NCBI RefSeq assembly: GCF_035610345.1
Contig: NZ_CP141212.1
Location: forward strand, 1,307,976-1,371,975
DNA: 64,000 nucleotides
Source of the DNA: Sinorhizobium meliloti
GTDB lineage: Bacteria > Pseudomonadota > Alphaproteobacteria > Rhizobiales > Rhizobiaceae
Direction: 5' to 3'
Made by a program: the position numbers and the translations under genes. The notes under the pieces are model-generated. The model saw only the letters and a program-made list of their open reading frames with translations. It had not been told where the DNA came from and ran no database searches. Position 1 is the first letter of the stretch; every line of letters starts with the position of its first letter. Below, piece by piece: positions 21,004 to 29,146 of the stretch.

Positions 21004-22224
21004 TCACCCGCGCCGCTCCCTCGTCACGGTGATGAAATCCGTTCCCTTGCCCGTCTCCAGCCCCGATTCGGTATCGGTGATCGAGAGTGACGAGCCGTTT
21101 GCAAGGAGGCCGGCGAGGCGTTCGCGGACGTCTTCGGGCACGGTGAGGCGGCTCAGCGTTCGCTCCAGCGTGTCGGGCTCGCCTTCCGCTGTGATGCCAA
21201 GTCGCTTCTTGGTCGTTTTCGGCAGCTTGTTCTCGAGCGACATGCCGAACCACTTGCCCTGTCCGGTTTTCGTGTCGAGATCCTGGAACTGCAGCAGATG
21301 TGTCCCGAGCGCCATTTCCGGCTCCGCGATGGCAATCTCGGCTTCGAAAAGCGGCTGGAATTGCCGGCGCACGCGCAACACGCCATTCAACGGTGCACTG
21401 CGGCCCGCCTTGCGAAAGACGGCTTCGATCAGCTCCGGCGTTATCTTGCCATCGTCGGGCAGAGCTTCGGCCCTTTGGAACGCTTCGATTGCGGCGGCCG
21501 TTGCCGGACCGCTGAATCCATCCGGCAGACCTGCATCGTAGCCGAGCGTATTGAGGAGCGTCTGGAGGTCGCGCACGCTCTCTTGCGTACCGCGCCGGGT
21601 AATCAGAATACGTATCGGGGCCTTCGCCTCGTCGGATGTGACGGGCGAGGGGCGTTTGTCGGTCATGGCGACTTCAACTGCGCTCCGGTTGAACTCCCCG
21701 ATCGCCGGCCGCAGGGGGACGTCCGACAGGGCAGGTCCCTGCGGTCGCGACTGGCTCGGCTGGAAAAGCATTTCGTGCGCGACCTCGACCGGGGCGATCT
21801 GCCGATCCGATATGACCACATGCATGCCGTAGCCCGTCATCTTGAACAGGCTCGCCGCGAATTTGCTCGGCAGCCGCACGCAACCGTGCGAAGCCGGATA
21901 ATCCGGTACATGGTTTGAGCCATGCAGCGCAATGCCGGACCAGGTAAGCCGCTGCATGAATGGCATCGGCGCATTCGAATAGATGTTCGACTCGTGACGT
22001 CGGCGCTTCTCCAGGATCGAGAAGATGCCCGTCGGCGTCGTGTGCCCGGCCTTGCCGGTGGACACTTTCGACGTGGCGACCACCGTGTCGCCGTCATAGA
22101 CGACGAGGGACTGCTGCTCCCTCGAGACGACGATCTGCAACGGCGCCTTGGCGCCGGCCGCAAGCGCGGACGGCGACGCCATGACGAAAACCGCGAATCC
22201 CATCCGGAGAGCGAAACGCAACAC
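21004..22224 (-). CDS. L,D-transpeptidase with peptidoglycan-binding domain
   Basis: Forms 3-3 peptidoglycan cross-links or anchors proteins to the wall. 406 residues from GTG at 22224, which has GAGGG upstream; an internal ATG at 22203 would give 399. After a signal peptide, the YkuD domain has the catalytic pattern HGSNHVPDYPASHGCVRLP with the nucleophile in SHGC. A PG_binding_1 domain follows (VRDLQTLLNTLGYDAGLPDG...AAIEAFQ). The C-terminal 110 residues are of unclear type. It is convergent with dnaE1 across the repeat-rich gap. Confidence 0.9.
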   Translation of the reverse strand: MLRFALRMGFAVFVMASPSALAAGAKAPLQIVVSREQQSLVVYDGDTVVATSKVSTGKAGHTTPTGIFSILEKRRRHESNIYSNAPMPFMQRLTWSGIALHGSNHVPDYPASHGCVRLPSKFAASLFKMTGYGMHVVISDRQIAPVEVAHEMLFQPSQSRPQGPALSDVPLRPAIGEFNRSAVEVAMTDKRPSPVTSDEAKAPIRILITRRGTQESVRDLQTLLNTLGYDAGLPDGFSGPATAAAIEAFQRAEALPDDGKITPELIEAVFRKAGRSAPLNGVLRVRRQFQPLFEAEIAIAEPEMALGTHLLQFQDLDTKTGQGKWFGMSLENKLPKTTKKRLGITAEGEPDTLERTLSRLTVPEDVRERLAGLLANGSSLSITDTESGLETGKGTDFITVTRERRG

Positions 22225-22339
22225 CTACCCTCATTCAGACAGTGGCGGCACCGCAAAACGGACGACGGAGCCGTGGAAGCAGGCTAGCGTTCAATATTTA
22301 AGGAATTGCCCCATACGATGCGTCAGCCGTCCGGTCGGG

Positions 22340-23632
22340 CTATTGCCGGCGCCGCCCCTTGCCGAATGTGTAGCCGGTCTCGACGCTCGTCCTGCCGAAC
22401 TTGTCGCGCAGCTTGTTGATCGCGTCCTCGGCGGCGGCACGCCGGGATGCCTGCGGATCGACAAGATCCGGCGGATCGGCGAGGTCGGGATCGGCCAGAT
22501 CGCTGACGCCGATCCCGATCAGCCGGTATTTCGTCCCGTCGACCTCCTTCTCGAGCAGCTGCAGGCCGGTGCGGAAGATGCGGTCGGCAAGGCGGGTGGG
22601 GCTGTCCAGCCTGCGGTTGCGCGTGCGGGTCTTGAAGTCCGCGGTCTTGAGCTTCAGCACCACCGTCTGTCCGGCGAGGGCGGATTTTCGCAAGCGGAAT
22701 GCCACTTGTTCGCTGAGGCCCCTCAGATGCGTTACGAGGTCTTCCTGGCGCGCCAGGTCGTCGTTGAAGGTCGTCTCGGAGGAGACGCTCTTCGCTTCGC
22801 CTTCGATTTCCACGGATCTTTCGTCCAGGCCGCGCGAGAGCCTGTAGAGCCGCCGGCCCATCGTGCCGTAGCGGCGCATGAGGTCCGCCTCTTCCATCGT
22901 CTGGAGCTGCCCGATCGCGCGGATTCCGTCCCTTTCGAGCGTGGCGGCGAAGGCCTTGCCGACGCCCCAGATGAGTGTAACGGGTTTGGCTTTCAGGAAA
23001 TCGATGGCTTCGGCCTGGCCGATGACCGAAAAGCCGCGCGGCTTCTGAAGGTCCGAGGCGACCTTGGCCAGGAATTTGCAGTAGGAGAGCCCGACGGAGA
23101 CGGTGATGCCGATTTCCCGCTCCACACGCCTGGCGAAGCGGGCAAGCGTTCGGGCGGGCGGATCGTGATGAAGCCGCTCGGTGCCGCTCAGATCGAGAAA
23201 GGCCTCATCTATCGACAGCGGCTGCACGAGAGGCGTCAGCTCCTGCATCATCGCTCTGACTTCCCGCCCGACGCGCACGTATTTCTCCATGTCGGGCCTG
23301 ATCACCACGGCCTGCGGACAGGCTTCGAGGGCTTTGAACATAGGCATGGCGGAGCGCACGCCGTGGATGCGGGCAATGTAACAGGCCGTGGAGACGACGC
23401 CACGCTTACCGCCGCCGATGATCACGGGCTTGTCGGCGAGCTCCGGATTGTCGCGCTTCTCGACCGAGGCATAGAAGGCATCGCAGTCGATATGCGCCAG
23501 GGTCAGCCGGTAGAGTTCGGGGTGCCGGAGGAGCCGCGGGCTTCCGCAGGCGAGGCACCGCCGTGCCTGGGCGGCTTGCTCCTTGAGGCAGTCACGGCAG
23601 AAGCCGGAGGGTGGGGCGGCGCTGTCGATCAT
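22340..23632 (-). CDS. dinB: DNA polymerase IV with N-terminal zinc-ribbon extension
   Basis: Y-family translesion polymerase, 430 residues. The palm shows [29 protein letters not shown] and [11 protein letters not shown] (catalytic acids), then [22 protein letters not shown] and an HhH region [12 protein letters not shown]. Before the polymerase domain, about 40 residues contain two cysteine pairs, FCRDC and CLAC, arranged like a small zinc ribbon. The C-terminus lacks a clear beta-clamp pentapeptide. A sigma-70-like promoter and a LexA box immediately upstream show SOS control. Confidence 0.93.
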   Translation of the reverse strand: MIDSAAPPSGFCRDCLKEQAAQARRCLACGSPRLLRHPELYRLTLAHIDCDAFYASVEKRDNPELADKPVIIGGGKRGVVSTACYIARIHGVRSAMPMFKALEACPQAVVIRPDMEKYVRVGREVRAMMQELTPLVQPLSIDEAFLDLSGTERLHHDPPARTLARFARRVEREIGITVSVGLSYCKFLAKVASDLQKPRGFSVIGQAEAIDFLKAKPVTLIWGVGKAFAATLERDGIRAIGQLQTMEEADLMRRYGTMGRRLYRLSRGLDERSVEIEGEAKSVSSETTFNDDLARQEDLVTHLRGLSEQVAFRLRKSALAGQTVVLKLKTADFKTRTRNRRLDSPTRLADRIFRTGLQLLEKEVDGTKYRLIGIGVSDLADPDLADPPDLVDPQASRRAAAEDAINKLRDKFGRTSVETGYTFGKGRRRQ

Positions 23633-23637
23633 ATCCG

Positions 23638-23652
23638 GAACAAATGTTGAAC
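23638..23652 (-). promoter_or_regulatory. LexA (SOS) box of dinB
   Basis: GAAC-AAATGTT-GAAC on the plus strand, i.e. GTTC-N7-GTTC in the dinB direction. It sits 5 bp before the dinB ATG and covers the predicted transcription start, so LexA would block initiation directly. Confidence 0.8.
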
Positions 23653-23658
23653 GCGGCG

Positions 23659-23687
23659 ACTTTACGCTCTACGCTGCTGAGTCTCAA
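23659..23687 (-). promoter_or_regulatory. Promoter of dinB
   Basis: Reading leftwards: TTGAGA (23687-23682), 17-bp spacer, TAAAGT (23664-23659). The predicted start near 23652 leaves a leader of only about 20 nt, overlapped by the SOS box. Confidence 0.6.
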
Positions 23688-23838
23688 GGCGGCGGCTGGA
23701 GGCTGTTTTGGATATCGTTGTTAAATTTGAGACGGTGCCGGGCGATCGCCGGCCGGACTTCGGGATGCTCTTTAGTCGGCACGGCGCACTCGGCATCGGG
23801 CGGTGCACCGCGCTGCGCACGCCGCGTGCCGGCAGCAT

Positions 23839-24111
23839 TCAGCCTTCCTCGAAATCGCGCGGGCCGGAGAGGGCATGGTGCGCCCGAACGACCTCGTCCG
23901 GCGAGGTTTGCGTTTCGTTGCAGAAGGCCATCAGCGTCGGCTCGTGCTCCATCAGGAACGCAACGATGCCACCCATGAAGCCCGGCTCGCCGACGGCGCC
24001 GCGCAGGGAGGCGGGATCGGTGCCGGTGAGCGCCAGAAAGCGCGACATCAGCTCAGGCTCGTTCGCGAGCCAGGTCAGGATGGCGATCGCCGTATCCTCA
24101 GCGTTCTTCAT
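23839..24111 (-). CDS. DUF3572 family protein
   Basis: 90 residues, soluble and acidic, no signal peptide. Pattern AEDTAIAILTWLANEPELMSRFLALTGTDP...L.......GGIVAFLMEHEPTLMAFC is characteristic of DUF3572, found beside divK in many Rhizobiales. No biochemical function is known. The ATG at 24111 is preceded by AAGAGAG; an in-frame TTG at 24144 would add 11 residues. It is divergent from divK. Confidence 0.85.
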   Translation of the reverse strand: MKNAEDTAIAILTWLANEPELMSRFLALTGTDPASLRGAVGEPGFMGGIVAFLMEHEPTLMAFCNETQTSPDEVVRAHHALSGPRDFEEG

Positions 24112-24267
24112 GATATCCGCTCTCTTCTCGTTTGCCGGCCGCAATTACCTATTTTTCAACCAAATCGCGCTAGCCTGGCGATCGACGAAAAGGGTCGAGT
24201 CGCCGTTGTTGCAACTTAAATCTCTCCCGGAGACTTGCAAGGCGGCGGCAGACAGCAAGGGATCGAC

Positions 24268-24639
24268 ATGCCCAAACAGGTGATGATTGTTGAGGATAAC
24301 GAGCTGAATATGAAGCTCTTCCGCGACCTGATTGAGGCTTCGGGCTACGCGACGATCCAGACGCGCAACGGCATGGAAGCCCTCGAACTCGCGCGCAAGC
24401 ACCGTCCCGACCTGATTCTGATGGACATCCAGTTGCCGGAGGTTTCCGGCCTCGAGGTCACGAAATGGCTCAAGGAAGACGATGAGCTTCACGTGATTCC
24501 GGTTATTGCCGTAACCGCTTTTGCCATGAAGGGCGACGAGGAGCGCATCCGCCAAGGGGGATGCGAGGCCTATGTTTCCAAGCCGATTTCCGTTCCAAAA
24601 TTCATTGAGACCATCAAAACATATCTGGGCGATGCCTGA
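24268..24639 (+). CDS. divK: Cell-cycle response regulator DivK
   Basis: Single-domain receiver, 123 residues. In alphaproteobacteria DivK-P controls DivJ/PleC/DivL signalling upstream of CtrA. The acidic pocket is IVEDNELN, the phospho-acceptor aspartate is in LILMDIQLP (about residue 53), Thr is in VIAVTAFAM and Lys in YVSKPIS. The ATG at 24268 gives the canonical [12 protein letters not shown]; eleven upstream codons are non-homologous. pleD follows after 17 bp as in Caulobacter and Sinorhizobium. Confidence 0.96.
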   Translation: MPKQVMIVEDNELNMKLFRDLIEASGYATIQTRNGMEALELARKHRPDLILMDIQLPEVSGLEVTKWLKEDDELHVIPVIAVTAFAMKGDEERIRQGGCEAYVSKPISVPKFIETIKTYLGDA

Positions 24640-24656
24640 CTGCCGGAAAGATCGAT

Positions 24657-26024
24657 ATGACTGCGCGCATCCTCGTCGTTGATGACGTACCAGCCAATGT
24701 GAAGCTCCTGGAAGCGCGGCTGGTGGCCGAATATTTCGACGTGCTGACGGCTCCGGACGGGAATGCCGCCTTGGCGACATGCGAAAAGACGCCGGTGGAT
24801 CTGGTCCTGCTCGATGTCATGATGCCGGGGATGGACGGTTTCGAGGTCTGTGAAAGATTGAAGGCGAACAGCCGGACCGCGCATATTCCGGTCGTGATGA
24901 TAACGGCACTCGACCAGCCGTCCGATCGCGTGCGCGGGCTGAAGGCCGGCGCGGACGACTTCCTGACCAAGCCCGTGAACGATCTGCAGCTGATGTCGCG
25001 CGTGAAGAGTCTCGTACGCCTGAAGAACGTCAGCGACGAGCTGCGTCTCAGAGCTCAGACGGCACAAACGATCGGGCTGCAGGAGACGGCCCGCGTCGAT
25101 CGGCCGGACGAGCCCGGCAGCGTTCTGCTCGTCGATGGCCGTGCTTCCTCACAGGAGCGGCTGACGCGTGCCCTGAAGCCGATCGCCGATGTCGCCGTCA
25201 TATCGGACCCGCAGGCCGCTCTGTTCGAGGCTGCCGAAAGCAGTTTCGACCTGATCATCGTCAACGCGAATTTCGACGATTACGACCCCTTGCGTCTGTG
25301 TTCGCAATTGCGGTCGCTCGAGCGGACCCGCTTCATTCCGATCCTGCTGGTAACCGAGCAGGGAAACGATGAGAGAATCGTCCGCGCACTCGAACTGGGC
25401 GTGACGGACTACATCATGCGCCCCGTCGATCCGAACGAACTTGTCGCCCGTTGCCTAACGCAGATCCGGCGCAAGCATTGCAACGATCGCCTGCGCGCCA
25501 GTGTACAACAGACGATCGAATTGGCCGTGACCGATGATCTCACCGGCCTCCACAACAGGCGCTATCTGGAAAACCACCTGAAGCTGCTGATCGATCGCGC
25601 AACCACAAGGGGGCGTCCGCTGTCGATCTGCATCACGGATATCGATCGCTTCAAGCGTGTGAACGACACCTACGGTCATGATGCCGGTGACGATGTACTG
25701 CGCGAATTTGCCAACCGCGTTCGCGCCACGGTGCGCGGCGCGGATCTCGCCTGCCGTTTCGGCGGGGAGGAGTTCGTGGTCGTCATGCCGGATACGACGC
25801 CCGAAATGGCAGCGATCGTTGCGGAGAGACTCCGACTGGCGGTCGAGAGCCGTGGCTTCGACATTCCGCAGGCCGCGACGGTCCTGAACGTGACGGCTTC
25901 GCTCGGCATTGCAACCCTGAGGCCGGATGGCGATACGGCCGAGGCTTTGCTGAAGCGCGCCGACACGGCGCTCTATCAGGCGAAGAACGGCGGACGGAAC
26001 CGGGTTGTCGCTGCCGCGGCCTGA
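24657..26024 (+). CDS. pleD: Diguanylate cyclase response regulator PleD
   Basis: 455 residues with REC-REC-GGDEF order. REC1 has VDDVPANVKLLEARL and the acceptor Asp in LVLLDVMMPGMDGFE. REC2 is degenerate: the acceptor position reads IIVNANFDDYD. The cyclase domain starts near DDLTGLHNRRYLENHL, with the active site FGGEEF and an inhibitory-site RxxD (RGAD) five residues before it, so product inhibition by c-di-GMP is expected. Cotranscribed with divK. Confidence 0.96.
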   Translation: MTARILVVDDVPANVKLLEARLVAEYFDVLTAPDGNAALATCEKTPVDLVLLDVMMPGMDGFEVCERLKANSRTAHIPVVMITALDQPSDRVRGLKAGADDFLTKPVNDLQLMSRVKSLVRLKNVSDELRLRAQTAQTIGLQETARVDRPDEPGSVLLVDGRASSQERLTRALKPIADVAVISDPQAALFEAAESSFDLIIVNANFDDYDPLRLCSQLRSLERTRFIPILLVTEQGNDERIVRALELGVTDYIMRPVDPNELVARCLTQIRRKHCNDRLRASVQQTIELAVTDDLTGLHNRRYLENHLKLLIDRATTRGRPLSICITDIDRFKRVNDTYGHDAGDDVLREFANRVRATVRGADLACRFGGEEFVVVMPDTTPEMAAIVAERLRLAVESRGFDIPQAATVLNVTASLGIATLRPDGDTAEALLKRADTALYQAKNGGRNRVVAAAA

Positions 26025-26221
26025 TCCGCCGCACATGCTGTGCTATTCAGGGCCTCGCGGGCTCTTCCAGTTGCGCTCTTCTTCGCGCGGCCGTGCCGGA
26101 GTAAGCACATCCGCAGGCGACACTGTCCGATTTTGGAACAGAATTAACCAAACACCGAGCAACCCCTGCTCGGCGATTAAGAATGCGTTGATTTTTTTTT
26201 AGTTTCAGGCAATGCTGATAA
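26025..26221. other. Intergenic, upstream of the candidate ncRNA
   Basis: No gene. Contains a CCGAGCA / TGCTCGG hairpin near 26155-26173 and a run of nine T at 26192, too far apart for a standard terminator. TTGATT at 26188 with AATGCT at 26211 is a weak promoter-like pair for the RNA that follows. Confidence 0.35.
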
Positions 26222-26397
26222 GCGAGGAAGGAAACTTCCACAGAATTCGGTTACCCCATGATGCTCAGGTCCGCCGCATCTCCTGGGTCGTGGGGTCGGT
26301 CGGCTGGCCTCGGACTTGCGGATTCCTCGTGCTGCAACCGGACCAGTCGACCCCCATTCGAAAACGCCGCTTCGAAAGAGGCGGCGTTTTCGTTTTA
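26222..26397 (+). ncRNA. Candidate structured small RNA with intrinsic terminator
   Basis: Four consecutive hairpins occur in about 175 nt. They are GGAAG-GAAA-CTTCC (26226-26239); CCCCATGA / TCGTGGGG enclosing CAGG / CCTG (26254-26295); GGTCGGCTGG / CCAGTCGACC (26298-26307 with 26343-26352); and the terminator at 26361-26390. No ribosome-site-plus-ORF combination fits. SRP, 6S, tmRNA or RNase P signatures were not recognised. Strand is given by the terminator U-tract. Confidence 0.6.
26361..26390 (+). terminator. Intrinsic terminator of the candidate ncRNA
   Basis: AAAACGCCGC / GCGGCGTTTT stem with a 10-nt loop, followed by CGTTTTATCC. The A-tract on the left makes it partly bidirectional. 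Confidence 0.8.
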
Positions 26398-26433
26398 TCC
26401 CTTCGTTCCGTCCCTCCGGAGAGGGCAAAGAAA

Positions 26434-26459
26434 AAGCGCCGGCCCCGCGGGCGGCGCTT
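26434..26459 (-). terminator. Intrinsic terminator of rpmG
   Basis: AAGCGCCG / CGGCGCTT stem with a GC-rich loop. On the minus strand it is followed by TTTTTC, 24 bp beyond the rpmG stop. Confidence 0.75.
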
Positions 26460-26482
26460 CTGGATCGAAGAAAGCGGCGACC

Positions 26483-26650
26483 TTACTTGATCTTGGCTTC
26501 CTTGAATTCGACGTGCTTCTTCGCGACCGGATCGTATTTCGTCTTCGTCATCTTGTCGGTCATCGTGCGGCTGTTCTTGGTGGTGACGTAGAAGTAACCG
26601 GTGTCGGCCGTCGACAGCAGCTTGATCTTGATGGTGGTAGCTTTCGCCAT
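26483..26650 (-). CDS. rpmG: 50S ribosomal protein L33
   Basis: 55-residue basic protein translated on the minus strand as [20 protein letters not shown], then [20 protein letters not shown] and a lysine-rich end. This is the L33 family without the CxxC zinc motifs (C- form), consistent with zinc independence. A terminator follows at 26459-26434. Confidence 0.96.
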   Translation of the reverse strand: MAKATTIKIKLLSTADTGYFYVTTKNSRTMTDKMTKTKYDPVAKKHVEFKEAKIK

Positions 26651-26744
26651 GGTCGTCCTGCCTTTATGAAAAATTGAAAGCCGTGGACAACCTATTGCGG
26701 GCCACGGTCAAGTTGCCGCGAAACTACAAATCACGATCGAAAAG

Positions 26745-27929
26745 TCAAGACCGTTTTGGTTTCAAAACGATGCGGACCAGGGAAAGTACGACATAAAGCC
26801 CGAAGAAGCCGGCGATTGCCCAGGCAAATCCGTCATTGCCCGTCACATCCATGGCCGCCCCGATCACCTGCGGACCCGCTACCGTACCGACCGCGTAGGA
26901 GAACACGAAGGCGGCGTTGGCGGCCGCAAGGTCTGATCCCTGGAGACGGGAGCCGAGGTGGCTGAGGCCGACCGTATAGAGACCGGAGACGCATCCGCCC
27001 CAGAACAGAAGAACAAGCGCCATCAGAAACCAGTTTTCGACCAGCATAGGCAGGAACAGGGCGCCTACGAGCCCGATCAGGGTCAGCGCCGACAGGATCG
27101 TACGGCGGTCCTTCACGCGGTCGGAAAGCATACCGAGGGGGATCTGAAAGATGAAATTGCCGACGCCCATGACCGTCAGCAGCAGCGCTGCCTGCGATTC
27201 GCTGAAGCCCGCCCGTGTCCCGAAGATTGGAAACAGGGAAAGGCCGCCATATTCCACCGCCCCGAAGATGAAGACGGCGGCCGTCGCGGTCGGCACCAGC
27301 AAGACATAACGCATGAAATGGCGTTTCGGCTTTTCGTCCAGCACCGGGCTTTCATTGCGCGCGAGAAAGATCGGAATCGCGGAAAGCAGGATGACGCCCG
27401 CGCCGACCGCGAAGGGCAGGAAGCCTTCGCTGCCCAGGATCGAGAAGAGCAGGGGACCGCTCGCGAAGCCGAGCGAGAGTACCGTGCCGTAGATCCCGAG
27501 CACGAAGCCGCGCCTGTTGGGGGGCGCGGTGGCGTTGATCCAGAACTCCGAAAGGATGAAGAGGACAGTGATCGCGCCGTGAAAGACGATGCGCAGGGGA
27601 AACCAGAGCCAGAAATTCGTGAGGTAGTAGAAACCGAGCGAGCTCGCCGCCGCAAACACTATTGCCAGCAGCATGGTCGGAGCGACGCCGTGGCGATGGG
27701 CGAATTTCATGGTAAACGGGGCGGCGGCCATCGATGCGAGGCCGGCCATTGCTGCATTCAGCCCGTTCAGCGTGGGCGCGATGCCCCGCTTTTCCATGAT
27801 GACGCTGAGCAGCGGGAGCCCCAGGCCGATCGCGATGCCGACGGCAGTGATCGACGCGAGCGCGGCGATCAATGAAGGCCAGTGGATTTCGTCAACCGGT
27901 CTTGACGTACCGGGCGGCGGCTTCGACAT
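26745..27929 (-). CDS. Major facilitator superfamily transporter
   Basis: 394 residues with 12 hydrophobic segments. The loop between helices 2 and 3 (MKFAHRHGVAP) and the matching half-repeat loop GMLSDRVKDRR after helix 8 are MFS signatures; YGTVLSLGFASGPLLFSILG is an efflux-type motif C-like glycine pattern. The substrate cannot be read from the sequence. It lies 12 bp downstream of the nudix gene and probably shares its transcript. Confidence 0.85.
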   Translation of the reverse strand: MSKPPPGTSRPVDEIHWPSLIAALASITAVGIAIGLGLPLLSVIMEKRGIAPTLNGLNAAMAGLASMAAAPFTMKFAHRHGVAPTMLLAIVFAAASSLGFYYLTNFWLWFPLRIVFHGAITVLFILSEFWINATAPPNRRGFVLGIYGTVLSLGFASGPLLFSILGSEGFLPFAVGAGVILLSAIPIFLARNESPVLDEKPKRHFMRYVLLVPTATAAVFIFGAVEYGGLSLFPIFGTRAGFSESQAALLLTVMGVGNFIFQIPLGMLSDRVKDRRTILSALTLIGLVGALFLPMLVENWFLMALVLLFWGGCVSGLYTVGLSHLGSRLQGSDLAAANAAFVFSYAVGTVAGPQVIGAAMDVTGNDGFAWAIAGFFGLYVVLSLVRIVLKPKRS

Positions 27930-27941
27930 GCGATAGGGCCC

Positions 27942-28658
27942 TCAGAGAAGCGTACGGTGAAAGCGCCCATGGCGCGTAAAATAAAATGGAACGGTTCTTT
28001 CAGGCGGAAGCGAAGGATCCGATTCGAGATCGTTTCTCAGATCCGAGAGGATGATCGCGGTGATCTCCGGCACGCGAAGCGCGGAAAAGTCGTTGACATC
28101 GATCCATTGCAAATCCTGAAGCTCCCGGCTTTCCGCCACCAGTGAGGGATCGATCTCAGCCTCGTCCGCGAAAACGGCAAAGAACCGCGTGTCAAATCGC
28201 CTCGGCAGTCCCGGAGGAGTAATGGCCCGCGCCATATAGCGCAAATTCGAAAGATCGGGAAGAAACGGAAGCGCCGAGCCTTGGCGCTCGTGTGTCCGGC
28301 CGAGGCTTATCCCGGCTTCTTCGTAGAGTTCTCTCGCGGCCGCAAGTGCTAGCGCGCGTGCGCGAGCCACCGTGATAGCCCGCCCTTCGCCTGCCCTGAG
28401 GGATCGCAGAACCGCCGGATGAAGATCGCCGTCAAATCTCAGGCGATGGTCGCCGGGATCGCGGCGGCCACCCGGGAAGACGTAAAGGTCCGGCATGAAG
28501 ACGTGGGCGCTGTGGCGTTTGCCCATCAGCACGCGAATGTCCTTGCCCGATCTGTCGAGAAGCATGATGGAGGCCGCATCGCGCGTCCTGACCGTCGGAC
28601 AACTCTCCGCTTCGGCGTCGAGTGCGAAAGCGCGGCCGCCAAGCCGCTCCGGGGTCAT
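27942..28658 (-). CDS. Nudix hydrolase
   Basis: 238 residues. The Nudix box is split by an insertion: the Gly-rich start is in VFPGGRRDPGD and the catalytic helix reads ALAAARELYEEAGI (REx2EE core). The extended spacing is typical of the NUDT7/NUDT19-like CoA or acyl-CoA pyrophosphatase relatives, but the substrate is undetermined. Its ATG overlaps the DUF983 stop by 4 bp. Confidence 0.88.
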   Translation of the reverse strand: MTPERLGGRAFALDAEAESCPTVRTRDAASIMLLDRSGKDIRVLMGKRHSAHVFMPDLYVFPGGRRDPGDHRLRFDGDLHPAVLRSLRAGEGRAITVARARALALAAARELYEEAGISLGRTHERQGSALPFLPDLSNLRYMARAITPPGLPRRFDTRFFAVFADEAEIDPSLVAESRELQDLQWIDVNDFSALRVPEITAIILSDLRNDLESDPSLPPERTVPFYFTRHGRFHRTLL

Positions 28659-29110
28659 GCCGAAGGATCTCGCGGCGGAAGGACGTCTTCAGGCAGATCG
28701 TCGTGACCGCCGAAACCGTGCATTCTCAACGCCCACTGCAGGCCGATGACCGCGCCCTTGACCGGCTGCATCAGGGCGAGCGAACTGGCAAGCGTAACCG
28801 GCGCCCATATAGCGAGATGCTGCCATGTCGTAAGCGGCAGCACGAGATCGGTCATCATATAACCGCCGAGCACGGCATGGCCGACGATCGTGACGACGAT
28901 ATAGGGCGGGAAGTCGTCGGCGCGGTGGTGGTCCATGCGTTCGCCGCAAGCGTCGCAGGCGTCCACCGATTTAAGGAAGGCGCGGAACAACCGGCCACGG
29001 CCGCAGGCCGGACAGGTCCCGAAAAGGCCCCGCTTGATCGAGCGGCCGACAGGCCTTTTGTCGCCCTCCGCTCCGCCGAGCTGAAGCATGTCTGTCGCCG
29101 TTGCCTTCAT
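28655..29110 (-). CDS. DUF983 family membrane protein
   Basis: 151 residues. A zinc-ribbon-like N-terminal part carries two CxxC pairs (CPACGRGRLF and CDACGERMDHH), followed by two transmembrane helices (PPYIVVTIVGHAVLGGYMM and LAIWAPVTLASSLALMQPVKG). This is the standard DUF983 layout in alphaproteobacteria; the function is unknown. It is placed 36 bp after rnr and overlaps the nudix gene. Confidence 0.9.
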   Translation of the reverse strand: MKATATDMLQLGGAEGDKRPVGRSIKRGLFGTCPACGRGRLFRAFLKSVDACDACGERMDHHRADDFPPYIVVTIVGHAVLGGYMMTDLVLPLTTWQHLAIWAPVTLASSLALMQPVKGAVIGLQWALRMHGFGGHDDLPEDVLPPRDPSA

Positions 29111-29146
29111 GTCCCATCCTCGTGCCGGACGTCGCGCGTCCGGCTG

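Noticed and set aside
26191..26200. Run of nine T after a hairpin as a pleD terminator
   Set aside because: The hairpin at 26155-26173 ends about 18 nt before the T-run, too far for intrinsic termination.
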